DNA from: Numida meleagris
Taxonomy: Eukaryota > Chordata > Aves > Galliformes > Numididae
Assembly: GCF_002078875.1 (NCBI RefSeq)
Contig: NC_034420.1
Location: 1,216,949-1,280,948, forward strand
Length of the DNA stretch: 64,000 bases
Reading direction: 5' to 3'
Both the position numbers and the translations under genes were made by a program. Under the pieces are notes generated by a model. It made no database searches and was not told the DNA's origin. It was given only the letters and a program-made list of their open reading frames with translations. Below are positions 20,501 through 31,275 of the stretch, one piece after another (positions within the stretch are counted from its first letter, which is position 1; each line of letters begins with the position of its first letter).

Positions 20501-22213
20501 NNNNNNNNNNNNNNNNNNNNNNNNNNNNNNNNNNNNNNNNNNNNNNNNNNNNNNNNNNNNNNNNNNNNNNNNNNNNNNNNNNNNNNNNNNNNNNNNNNNN
20601 NNNNNNNNNNNNNNNNNNNNNNNNNNNNNNNNNNNNNNNNNNNNNNNNNNNNNNNNNTCCCTCCATCCATCCATCCATCCATCCATTCATCCATCCATCC
20701 ATTCATCCATCCATCCTTCTCTCCCTCCCCTCCTAGCTACTGCCACCCCTTGCTGTGCCCATGTGGGACGGTGCTGAGGGATGGGTGCGATGGTGCTGGA
20801 GCATCTCCTGGGCACAGGTCAGGGTGAGGGGCACTCAAAGCAAACACCATATTGCAAAGCTGGAGATGTGGGTCTGCATCTGAGCCCAAGGGATTTACCA
20901 GGATGAGGCAGAGGGGATGGGGAAGCTGGAGGCACTCTGGAAAGGGAACACAGCTCTGGCATGGGCAGCCCATGGGATAAGGGGGGGGGCCTTGCATGAT
21001 CCCGCTGTGTGTGTCAGGGACAGGAGCTCAGGAGGCATCACCTGCACAGCATGAGATCCTGGGCACACGGTGACGCCCTCCCCTAGTGATGTTTGATGGG
21101 GACACTGGAGCTGGCTGCATCCATGCACGGGGGTGGGGCAGGGCCCCACAGCCCCATCCGTGGGGCCAGCTGACATCACTCGCCTCCAGCTAATCTCTCC
21201 TCCAGCAGTGGTTTCCCGTTTCCTTTCCAATCTGTGCGCCGGGGCGGCTGCACTGCTTGGGGCCAGGCAGGAAGAGCTGTCCAGCTGTGCTCTCCTGGGG
21301 GGCCCCCACCGCCCATCCCCCAGTATCCCACACAGGGCACCCTTGGGGTTCTGGTCTCCCCGCACACCCAGCCTATCCCTCCCTTCCTAAGGGGGTGCTG
21401 GCACACAGCCCCCTTGCTGGCAGTGCCATGGGTAAGCCATCATCAGTAGAAAACACAATGCTGGAGGTCCAGCACCCCACGGGGACACAGGTGTCCTCAT
21501 CCTGGGTGAGGTGCTGTCCTCCTGGGCACCAAAGAACCGCTCTAGCTTCATGGTGCTCAGGCAGAAGCTCCTCACCCCTTGTTAAGTCTGGCTGAAAATA
21601 GATGGAAAATCCCTGACAATACACCCGTAGCAGAAGCTGAAGCCTGGGCATGGAAGAAAAACATAGGGGATGTGAGGAGAGACTGAGGCCACGCAGCATG
21701 GGCCCTGTCCCAGTGCCCCAGAAAGGCAGCACCCAGGAATTCTTGTCCCACATGGGATGTGGCTGGTGCTGTGGGGTGGCTAAAGGGGGACAGTGAGTAT
21801 CTCTGCCCAGAGTGGGGATCTGTGTGAGATGGGGAGGAGCCCAGCACCTTCAGCAGTGATGTCCCCATCTGCACCAGCCATTACAGAGCAGATTGGAACC
21901 ACTCTGAGGCAGGAATCCAGCAGCAAACGGGTGGGTGGAAAATCCAGCATGTGTCAGCTTGTTCCCCCCGCACTGTCTGTCCAGACAAACTCCCTGCTGT
22001 CCGGCGGAAGCCGACCTGTGCCCACACACGCTCACCCACAGGCATGCAGATGTGCAGAGCCCAGCATCACCCTCGCCAGATGTGCAGAGCACAGCATCTC
22101 TGTCCCTAGCCCCCCACCCCCTGTACCCAGTATACTGGGATGCCAGCACCCAGCGCAGCCTGGGGCTGCCCCACTCCAGTCTGAAGCTCCCCGGCTGTGC
22201 ACACACCAACCCC
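17588..22213. other. Interval between ARAP3 5' end and the STARD10-like 3' end
   Basis: I see no coding gene. The ARAP3 promoter and any 5' UTR exon should be here. A possible UTR splice acceptor (CCTTCCCCAG) lies just upstream of the start codon, with the exon then beginning at 17626. The interval also contains a two-part simple repeat with a gap near 20.3-20.7 kb. The other reading frames in this interval are short and unlike any family I recognise. Confidence 0.6.
20258..20735. repeat. CCCTT pentamer array, gap, then ATCC tetramer array
   Basis: A pure CCCTT/TTCCC array ends at 20314. N bases run 20315-20657. The far side is a CCAT/ATCC tetranucleotide array to about 20720. The two flanks are different repeats, so the gap hides a junction between arrays. 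Confidence 0.92.
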
Positions 22214-22219
22214 TTTATT
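22214..22219 (-). promoter_or_regulatory. Poly(A) signal candidate for the STARD10-like gene
   Basis: TTTATT on the + strand (AATAAA on the minus strand) is about 510 bases past the stop codon at 22729-22731. No closer canonical signal was seen. Confidence 0.55.
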
Positions 22220-22728
22220 GTGCCAAAAACCACTGCAGCAGCAAACACTAGAGGCAGCCTGCGGATGTGAACCCATCACCCAGGAGAGGACCTGGGGGGC
22301 TCCCGGAGGTGGGGGTCACACAAAGCCTGGGGGGACCCGGAGAGCAAGACATGTGACAAAGAGAGACAGTTCTGGTCCTGTACTGCTGCAAAACCTGGGC
22401 TGGTCCCACACAAACCCTCCATTCTGGACCTTTGAGGAGCACACCCAGAAGGTCTTACAGCAGCAAAGGGACCTCCTGGTGGTGGCAAAGCTTCATCCAG
22501 CTCCACCTCCCCCCATTCTTTCTCCTCTCCTTAGAGCACCCACTCCTGCAGCCTGCTCTGCCACCAGCATGGAAACACCTCCGTGGGCCACCACCCCCTC
22601 GGCACGTGGGCACTGGGCTCCCACAGGACAGTCCCCCCACTAGAAGGTGTCTATGATGGAGAACGTGGGGGGCACAGGGTGCCAAATCCCCACTGTGCCC
22701 CCTCGCTGGTGGCCCATCAGGGCAGGCG

Positions 22729-25700
22729 TCAGGCCTCGTTGTCGCTGGTGCTGAGGTGCTCCTCGGACAGCCCTGTCTCGTCGATGTGCTCCAGCGAGTC
22801 GGTGTGCTGCAGGGAGAGCTCGGCCAGGCTGAGGCTGGGCAGTGTGTTCTGCTCCGGATACACCCAGGGCTTGTAGCCAGGGTCGTGCCTGCGCTTCCAG
22901 TCTGGGTACTTCAGCCCTGCCTTGTAGATCTTCTTCATCGCCTGTGGGAAGAGCAGGTCTGACCCATCATGGTTACCCCAAGACTCCAGCTCCAGAACCT
23001 CCTGCTACACCAAGGTGCTGCTTTGGGTCCCCATGGCCCCACTACCAGCCATGCACCCTGCTTACCTTTGGTGCCACGAACTGGGAGACTCGGTTCACCA
23101 CCCACTTTGGCAGCGATCCTGCAAGAGCCCAAAGCCCCATCACTGAGTTGAGGAAATGCCATGACCCCTCAAAATCCCTGCCAGGTGCGTTGGTCAACGC
23201 CCAGCATTCACTGCTGAACTGAGACCCCCCAGCTCTGATGGGAAACTACCCCATGCTATGCCCTGGGAGGGTCCCCTCTTCTTCCCATGGTTGTCCTCCC
23301 TTCCCTTTTGGACACAGGATGGTGGAGATCCAGGGTGGGCCATCTGGACCCATGGTGGGACCACATGAACATCAAGGAGTACAGCAAGGCCAAGTGCAAG
23401 GTCCTGCACCTGGGTTGGGGCAATAATAAATATGAATACAGGCTGGGAGATGAATGAGTGGAGAGCAGCCCTGAGGAGAAGGACTGGGGAATACTGGTGG
23501 GTGAAAAACTGGACATCGCATTTGCAAACTCTAAGGCCAACTGTATCCTGGGCTGTATCAAGAGAGGGTTGGCAGCAGGGCGAGAGATGTAATTGTCCTC
23601 CTCTATTCTGTCCTTGTGATGCCCCAGCTAGAGTACTGCAGCCAGGTCTGGGGCCCCCAGCACAAGAAAGACATGGAGCTGTTGAAACCATAGAATTCCA
23701 GAATGGCTTGGATTGGAAGGGACCTTAAAGCCCTTTACTAGTTCAAACCTGCTGCTGTGAGCCATCCAACCTGGCCTTCAGCTCCTCTACGGTTGGGGCA
23801 CCCACAGCTCTCAGGGCAACCTGGGGTGGGTCCAGAGGAGGGCCACAAAGATGCTCAGAGATCTGGAGCATCTCTTCTACAAGGAAAGGCTGGGTGAGGT
23901 GGGCTTTCTCTGCTTGGAGAAGAGAAGGCTCTGAGGAGAACTTATAGGAGCCTTCCAGTGCCTAAAGGGGCTTATCAAAAAGATTTGGAGAGACATTTTA
24001 TAAGTATTTGTAGTGATTGCACAAGGGGTAATGGTTTTAAACTGAAATACAGTATTTAGACATTTTAGATTACATAGGAACAAATTCTTTACGCAGAGGG
24101 TGGTGAGGCCCTGTCACAGACTACCCAGAGAAGCTGTGGAAGCCCCAGAAGTGCTCAAGGCCAGGCTGGATGGGGCTTTGGACAACCTGGTCTAAATGAG
24201 AGTCAGGGGATTGGAACTGGATTGCCTTTAAGGTCTCTTCCAACCCAAACCATACCATGATGCTGTGATTCCATGCTCTGAAGACCCATCCCACAGGAGC
24301 ACGCTGCAGCACTCCCCCTCGGCTCTCACCTCTGGGGTCCACCTGGGTGAGATAATAGAGGACGCAGGCGCTGGTACCGTTGGCCTTGATCAGATAACCG
24401 GTCTGCAGGGACACGGCCCTGACAAAATCCTTTCGGGGAGGGTATTTCTGCAAAAAGAGGCCGTACAGCTCAGAACCTGCCCCAACCGCTGCCCACAGCC
24501 ACCCCCAAGGCTGCGGGAACCCACCGGGTGCTTGACGCTGTAGTTGAGGATGATGTAGTCATTGCCCAGGGGCAGCCAGGAACGCAGGGTGACAAAATCG
24601 CGGTTCTTCAGGGGGCTGGGGCACTTCCCTGCGGAGACACCTGGTTACAGCCTGGTGTGGGGCTGCAGCTGGGGCACCCCGGGTGCGCAGGGGCTGGGGG
24701 CTGCTCACAGGAGTAGTATCCCACGTCGGCGTTAACTGTCAGGCGCCCGATATCGTAGGTCTCGATCATGTGCGAGTCCCACTTCTTGCGGTAGCGGGTG
24801 TCGTGCAGCACGTCGTAGAGCGTCTCAGCGGAGACATCCTTGCAGGAGATGCGGGTCTGTGGGGAGACGGGTGGTTGGGTCCCCACTGGGTCCCCATTGG
24901 ATCCCCATGGGTTCCCCATAGGGTCCCCAGGGCGGTGCCCACCCCAGGGATTGGGGCTTGAGCTTGTTTCTCTTGGCTGATCGGCTGTAACTGGAGCCAC
25001 CCGCTCCGGCGTGCATTATTGATGACCCCAACCCTGCTCCTCCTGACGCCGGGAGGAAAGAGATGTCATCTGCTCCTCGTTAGAGGCCTTGCATCTTTGA
25101 TGAGGTGCGTGGCAGCTCCATGTAATGGGAGCCGGCCCTTTGAACGCTGGTGGCAGGTCCCATCAATCTCGGGCGAGCTCTCCCTGCTGGCCCAGCTGAT
25201 GCGGTCTGACCAGCGGGGCTGCAGATGTGAAGTTGCCCAAGGTGTGGGAGCACCCAGCCCATCCTCACTCAAGTGTCCTGCTGCAAGGAGTCCACGTGTC
25301 CTCCTGGAAGCACCTGTTGTCACAGCAGGGCCTTGCACCCACAAAATCCCCTCCTAAAGCATATTGCTTGTCCTCCTCCAGCCCGAGCATGGCCAAATGG
25401 AGGCCATACAAGCTTCAACATGCAGTCAGCTGCCCAAAGCAGGGCTGAAGGGGTTTTCCTGGTGCTCCAAATGCTCAGGAACCCTCCAAGCTGTGTCTTT
25501 GTTGGTGGTAAGACCAGGGTTCTTCTGGTCCCATGAGCACCAGTCCGGCTTGGCTTCCATCCCAGCTCTTGGGAAAGATCCCTGGGCAATGCTGACCAGG
25601 GGCCAGCTCTGACTAGCACTCCTTTATGGAGCAGGGGAAAACCACACCAAGGAGATACTGTCAGTGACCCAGGCTGGGCAATGGTGTGATGCTCAGAATC

Positions 25701-27183
25701 CCCCGAGCCTTCTGGGAGCCCCTCCTCTGTGGGGTCAGTGATGGAAAATTCTGCATCCTGTCCACTGGGCTGAGCTTGTTTGAACAGGGCTGGACTTCAC
25801 CAGGTTCCTACAGACTGGTCTGGGCGCAGTGCCACAGTTACTGCTGCTGTCCGCATTGCCCTTCAGTCTTTTGGTTGCCTGGACATGGCTTCATGGGGAT
25901 GGAGGTGGCTGAGCACCCTTGGGTGCATCCTATCTGGTCCTGTGGCTCTGTGTATCCCCAGCAGGCTGGGCTGCTTGCTGGCCCTGGCTCAACATCGTGC
26001 CACACCAAAGCTGCATGTGTCACGGCTCTGCAGAGAGCTGCAGCTCTGCTGCTCCTCCTCCTCCTCTCCCTGGCCAGATGGGCCTCCAGCCCCAGCAGCA
26101 CTGCAACCAGCACATGCCTGGAGCTCCAGGAAGCCTTCCTCAGCCCTTCTGGTGTCTCACTGGGCTGCTGCCACTCTGGAATCAGAGCAAAAGTCTTCCC
26201 TGTACCCTCTACCTCAGGGGCCTCCTCACGACCTCCTTGTGCCTCCCCAGCTCTCCAGGTTATGGTAATCCTTCCCCAGTGCTCCCAGTTGGAAGCCATC
26301 CTTACCGGGTTGGCCAACCTCGTGATCAGATGCTCCAGCCCCACTTGCTCTGGCAGATCTCATCCCTGCCTGCGCTTTGGTGAGGATCCCATGGCCACAA
26401 AAGCTATGACAGCAGCCCCACAGCCAAGCACTGCCCTGCATGATGCTCATGCTGAAATAATCTCTTCTTCAGATGAATCCATGGGGCACCCTTACCCTGC
26501 AGCTGCTCTTGGTATGCTCAGGTTCACCCAGCACTGTCACTGGTGCTGCATGGGTGAGCAGTGAGGTGTGACGACCCACGGGATGGATGAACATCACTAA
26601 TCCCTCTGCAGCATCCCAAATCTATCCCCTGGCATGCAGCAAAGCCCCTGACATGACACGCAGGGCATCTGAGACCCTCAGGGATGCAGAGCAGTATGGG
26701 ATGTGAGGCAGTGGTACCCAAGGATGGTGTGTCTGGGGGAGACGCACCAGCCCACCAGCCCACCCCATGCCCTGGAGCTCCCAGCAAGGCCATCTCCATG
26801 AGATTATTCCCAACCGTGTGCAGAGCAAAGGCAGTGGCAAGGTAAGCACACATCGATGCGCTGGATGCGTTTCCATGCTGCAGCAGCATCCTGCTCCCTA
26901 TGCTGAGACACAGGGCAGGCAGAGAAGCTGCCGAGCACCTTGCCAGCTGCAGGAGCGCATCTGGGGCTGAACCCCACCGAGCCCTGCTGCTGGGGAGCTG
27001 GAACTGGGGAGGGCTCACCTTGATTTTCTGCACGGTGCAGCTCTCCTCCTGGCCCTGGCTCCAGACGGTGACGCCAGCCTTGTTGTAGCGGCAGTGCCAG
27101 CCCTCCGCGCTCTCGCACTGCTCCCTGAACGAGCTGAAGTCGGAGTCGTCCGGGATATAAACCATCTCCCCGCCCCTGGACAT
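22729..27183 (-). CDS. STARD10-like (PCTP-like) START-domain lipid transfer protein
   Basis: Coding exons in transcript order: 27183-27019, 24856-24709, 24628-24525, 24447-24330, 23118-23066, 22941-22729. All junctions are GT-AG with matching phase, giving 266 aa (human STARD10 is 291). The product is almost entirely one START domain, a hydrophobic pocket that carries one phospholipid between membranes: [101 protein letters not shown], then [16 protein letters not shown]. The acidic serine-rich tail HLSTSDNEA is in the position of the CK2 phosphosite region of STARD10, but shorter. It resembles STARD10 far more than PCTP or STARD7. Because it sits beside ARAP3 rather than ARAP1, I suspect a second STARD10-type gene, so no symbol is given. 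Confidence 0.92.
23330..24275 (+). repeat. CR1 LINE interrupted by a second CR1
   Basis: The sense-strand CR1 runs 23330-23685 (GGCCAAGTGCAAGGTCCTGCACCTGGG onwards, reaching GACATGGAGCTGTTGA). It resumes at about 23827 with GGGTCCAGAGGAGGGCCACAAAGATG and ends with the TTCCAACCCAAACCAT terminus near 24275. It is non-coding and lies in the intron between exons 4 and 5 of the STARD10-like gene. Confidence 0.9.
23686..23826 (-). repeat. Nested CR1 3' fragment
   Basis: CATAGAATTCCAGAATGGCTTGGATTGGAAGGGACCTT is an inverted CR1 terminus. It splits the sense CR1 exactly between two segments that are contiguous in the usual CR1 sequence, so this insertion is the younger one. Confidence 0.85.
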
Positions 27184-28147
27184 GGGGGCTGAGCTGATGG
27201 AGGCTCCTTCTGCCTCCCCACCCGGCAGCCGGCTCGCACCCAGCTCACGCGGCCATCCTCATCCTCACGGCCCCGAGGATGCAGAGAGCCCTGAGGCCGC
27301 AGAACGCAGCGAGGAGGAAAGCTCCTTCCCGGCGGATGCTACGGCAGCTGCTGGCAGCTCGGATATCTCCCCGGGCTCGCCAGGATCACGTTTCTCTCCG
27401 GCTGCCTGGCTGCTCCTCTATTATTCAGCAGGTAGCAGCTCGCGGGGGGCTCGGTTTTCAGGGCAGAGCTGCCCCTGGTTGCCCGAGTCCCTGTGTCCCC
27501 GTCCCCGCTGTCCCCTGGCAATCTCTGTGCCTGACTTTGCTGCAGCAGCTTGATTGCAGGGAGTGATGCAGCACCCAGCCGTGCCCTTCCCCGTGCACAG
27601 CAGGAGAGACGCCCTTGTCCTTCACGCTGCTGTCCCAGGACACAGCTTGCCATTATTTATCATCACCTTGTCCTGGTGCTTTTTGCTGGGACCCTGCTCA
27701 GTGCCCTGGCTTGGGTCTCCTGTCCCACAATGGTGGTGTCCACAAGGTCCCCGTTGGTCTCAGATTTGAGCTTCTCAGGCTCTGCCTTTCCCTGCACATC
27801 TGTTCCTCCCAGTTCAGCCTCACTGTGTGACAAGAGGTACGGTGGATCCCTGTCACACCCACGGATGGGGACACTGAGCATGGCCCCAGCCTTCACCCTG
27901 GCGTGCCCAACTGAACATCAAGGCACTGATCACCATCATGTGGGCAAAACCCATGGAAGGAACCCAGCCCCACCCACGGGGTCCCCAATTGCTTGAGTGA
28001 ACAAACCTCTGGGCAGTGAAGTCACCAAGACAACTCCCAGACCAGGAGGAGGTCGGGCACCCTTGGGTGCCACCCCAAGACCCCTCACTGCAGGATGCTC
28101 CAGCTCAGCCCCTTCTCCTCAGCACTGTGAGCCCCCTTTCCTTGGCA
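27184..28147. other. 5' flank of the STARD10-like gene, CpG-rich
   Basis: From the start codon to about 27500 the sequence is CpG-rich on both strands, with no frame I can support, and is the likely promoter or 5' UTR of the STARD10-like gene. The rest to 28147 is unremarkable GC-rich sequence. Confidence 0.45.
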
Positions 28148-28852
28148 GGTCTGTGGATGACACCAAGTTGAGTTGACATGCTGGAGGAAAGGGCTGCCAT
28201 CCAGAGAGACCTGGACAGGCTTGAGAGGAGGGTCTGTGTGAACCTGATCCAATTCAGCAAGGCCAAGTTCAAGGTCCTGCACCTGGGTCAGAGAATCCCA
28301 AACATGAATACAGGCTGGGGGATGAGCAGCACTGCAGACAAGGACCTGGGGATACTGGTGGGTGAAATACTGGATATGAGCCAGCAGCGTGCATTTGTAG
28401 CCCAGAAAGCTAATCATAACCTGGGTTGCATCAAAAACAGTGTGAGCAGAGGGCAAGGGAGGAGACTGTCTCCTCCTGTGAGACCCCAACCTTCAGTACA
28501 GCTTTCAGCTCTGTGCTCCCCAGCACAGGGACCTGCTGGACTGAGTCCAGAGGAGGTCAAGAGGGAATGTAAGTGATAGGACAAGGTGGGGAGAATGGTT
28601 TTAAACAAAGAGAGGAGAGATTTAGGTTAGATGTCAGGAGGAAAGTCTTTGATGAGAGGGTGATGAGGGCTTGGCACTGCTGCCCAAAGGGCTGCAGGTG
28701 CCACAACTCTGGAGATGCTCAAGGCCATGGATGGGGCCTGCGCAGCCTGAGCTGATGGGGGGCACCCAGCCCACGGCAGGGGGGTTGGAACTGTGTGGGC
28801 TTTAAGATCTCTTCCAACTCAACCAGTCTGTGACTCTATGATTCTATGAGTC
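28148..28852 (+). repeat. CR1 LINE 3' portion
   Basis: Runs from GATGACACCAAGTTGAG through AGGCCAAGTTCAAGGTCCTGCACCTGGG to the terminal TTCCAACTCAACCAGTCTGTGACTCTATGATTCTATGAG. This is the most complete single CR1 in the window, about 0.7 kb, and is non-coding. Confidence 0.92.
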
Positions 28853-29013
28853 TGTGAGTCCGTGATTCCCTACCACTGGGAACTCATCAATCTGGACAAG
28901 AGCATGGTCACCCAAGAGCTCTCTGGTCATGGTCGCATGAGGCCAGCAGCTGAGCTGGGATGTTCCCCCCGATGTTCCCACCCGCCTTTGTGAGCTCTCA
29001 GGGCTCCCCAGCC

Positions 29014-29418
29014 TCATCCACCTCCATCCCCGGCAGGAGCTGAGCCCGAGAAGGGCGGAATTGTTTTGCACGGTTTCCTGTTGCTGGCTGGGCTCCGGGT
29101 GCGTCCCCATCGCCGGGTGGCTTCCAGCGCATCCCAGCTCCCGTGGTGACGAATTCCTCGTTCCGTGCAATCTGCTGCTCGCCCACTGGGTGTCACGCGT
29201 GCTCCACCGGCGACGGCGACAGGGAGCGGCCGGGGCTGGGTCCAGGACAGGGAGGTGGGGACGGGCTGCTCGTTGCCGAGGGCTTGGAACCTCCCCGAAG
29301 CCGGGGGTGGGATGAAGGCCCGGAGAGCCGCCTCCTCTTCCTCCTCCTCGGCGTCCTCGCTCTTGCCCTGCGCAGCCGCCGCACCCTCCCTTTCCCTGGC
29401 AGGGTCTGGAGCCGCCAT
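29014..29418 (-). CDS. Candidate first-exon ORF in a CpG-rich block (unproven)
   Basis: A minus-strand ATG at 29418 in strong Kozak context (GTCACCATGGCGG) opens a 134-codon frame. It begins MAAPDPAREREGAAAAQGK, has an acidic EDAEEEEEEAA run, and then ALRAFIPPPASGRFQALGN. I do not recognise the product. Only the first ~70 residues, those within the CpG-dense block, look protein-like. No clear consensus donor is visible. The only downstream gene on this strand is the STARD10-like gene, so an alternative upstream exon of it is possible. It could equally be a chance frame in GC-rich DNA. Confidence 0.2.
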   Translation of the reverse strand: MAAPDPAREREGAAAAQGKSEDAEEEEEEAALRAFIPPPASGRFQALGNEQPVPTSLSWTQPRPLPVAVAGGARVTPSGRAADCTERGIRHHGSWDALEATRRWGRTRSPASNRKPCKTIPPFSGSAPAGDGGG

Positions 29419-29560
29419 GGTGACCCCCTCGTCCCCCTCCCCCCCCCCCCTTCTCCACCGGAGCCCAGGGGTTGGGGACGGGCAGGAGCAGCGGTCGGGG
29501 TGCCACTCTGCGCCCGGACATCACCGGCAAAACCCTCCTGTCTGCCTTAATGCAGCGCTT
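29040..29560. promoter_or_regulatory. CpG island-like block
   Basis: CpG dinucleotides are dense (for example GCGACGGCGACAGGGAGCGGCCGG), unlike the flanking CR1 and G/C-run sequence. In birds such blocks usually mark promoters. No annotated-type gene starts here on either strand. The frame at 29014-29418 is the only candidate. Confidence 0.5.
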
Positions 29561-29623
29561 TTGCGGCCACCGTGGGGACTTTTGGTGGCAGGGGAAGGTG
29601 CAGAGGGGACACACTGCCCTCAG

Positions 29624-29642
29624 CCCCCCCCCCCCCCCCCCC
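29624..29642. repeat. Uninterrupted run of 19 C
   Basis: The G-rich complementary strand could form a G-quadruplex. It follows a second C-rich stretch near 29440-29460. Length is likely unreliable in assembly. Confidence 0.8.
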
Positions 29643-30950
29643 GATAAAGCACGTGCACAGTATTAGGGCAAGGGTCCCTGCCCTGTCCCCAGGGTCTGGC
29701 GTGGTGAGCAGCAGAGGGACAGGGGACAGTGGTGGGAGAGCCCCACCGGAGCACTGGTGGGGGTCGTTGTGCAGCACAGCAGGGCTCGTCCTGCTGCTGG
29801 GGTCCCCCTGTCCTCTTCCTCTTGTGGCACTTGGTCCCCTCTGCCCTGTGTCCCCAGAGCCAGGGCAGCGCCCATGGCAATGGCACAGGCGTGGGGTCCC
29901 GGCAGAGATGGGTCACAAGGTTCCCTGGGTGACATGGCACCAAATTAAGCACTGCATACCTCTGTGTACCCTTTGGGGCCCTGCCACTCAGACAGTGCCC
30001 TGCTCTGGGATGCTCACACTGTGCATGGCAGTGCAGGTGAACCCCCAGGAGCCCTCATCCCTGGCTGTCCCCCCATATCCACAGATGCCCAAATCCCCGC
30101 TCTGCTCCACTGCCGTTTTCCCATCCCCATGGATGCCATGCCAAGGCGTGTTTGCCCCACTTGGGTGTCAGGATGATTTACAAGGCACGTGAAAAATGTC
30201 GTTATTTTTCCTCCTTTCAGCTGCAAGTCAACGCTGGGGGAAGGATGGTTAATTATCTCTGTCACCCTCCTAAATCTCTTTATGAGAGGGTTTGGCTGCG
30301 AATCTCTGCATCGTTTTGAAGTCACCAGCCGGCACAGCACCCAGTGCACCAGGACCAGGCAGGGTGCGAGGACATGGGACAACCACGTCCACCCCAAGGG
30401 GTGCTCCCGTGCTGCGTTCCCCATCCGATGCTGTCCCCGACCCCATCTCCCACGGCCACCTCTCACCCCCACACCCTCAGCTTCTCCCTGCCATGCAGAG
30501 CCCGGAGATACGCCGGCGCAAAGTGCCACCTTCCCGATAATGCCATTTATTGGACTAGGTGACACGCAGGCTTTGGGGGATAGCAGAGAATCCTCTCGGC
30601 TGAGCCGCAGAAAGGATTTCCACAGCCCTCCCGGCGCTTGTCAGCGTGTCCCTGAGGAGTTATTACCTCGGGCTGCTGGGAGCTGGATGCGTCCCTGCCC
30701 CCTGGTTGCTGCTTTGCAAAGATTACGCCGCCTTTGAATAAGCTCCGCGCAGCGCTGCTGCCGACGCGTCAGACAGGGGCTAATCAGAAAATGAGCAGGG
30801 GAAGGAAACTTGGTGGCAGGAACTTATCTGCGGCGCGGGCGTGCTATGCCGGCTGCTGCTGCTCCTGCACCCAGCCCCGTCCGTCTGCAAAAGGAAGGCC
30901 AATTTCCCGGAGATTTCAGTGCTGAAGGTTGCTGCAAATCTGTGGCATGA
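29643..30950. other. Intergenic, no gene seen
   Basis: GC-rich sequence with short overlapping chance frames. A slightly AT-rich stretch at about 30180-30320 contains GTTATTTTTCCTCC and TTAATTATCTCTGTC. Nothing codes for a recognisable protein. Confidence 0.5.
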
Positions 30951-30954
30951 AGGG

Positions 30955-31275
30955 GTGCGCACACGTGCACTCATGCACACGTGAGCATGTGGACGCAGTG
31001 TATGCAAGCATGTGTGCACAAGCAAACGCACACAGACTTGTGCACACCCACGGCTGGTGCACACTCTGCTGTGCACAGGCATGCGTGTGCTCATGCACAC
31101 ACATGCACGCACATGGAGACATGTGTATACACATGCACATGTGCATAGGGATCTCTATGTGCACGCAGCTGCTCATGCACATACACACGTGTCCCTACAT
31201 GTGTGTGGCTGTGCATGCGTGTTCCTGCCCACATGGATGTAATGCACATGTACATACCTGCATCCGTGACCACGT
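30955..31275. repeat. Degenerate TGCACA/CACATG repeat
   Basis: Alternating purine-pyrimidine sequence built from GTGCAC, ATGCACAC and ACATGTG words without a fixed unit length. The long frames through it are repeat translations. Confidence 0.8.

Noticed and set aside
28178..28576. 132-codon plus-strand frame at 28.2-28.6 kb
   Set aside because: It lies inside a CR1 LINE 3' region; the residues are translations of repeat sequence downstream of the CR1 coding region.
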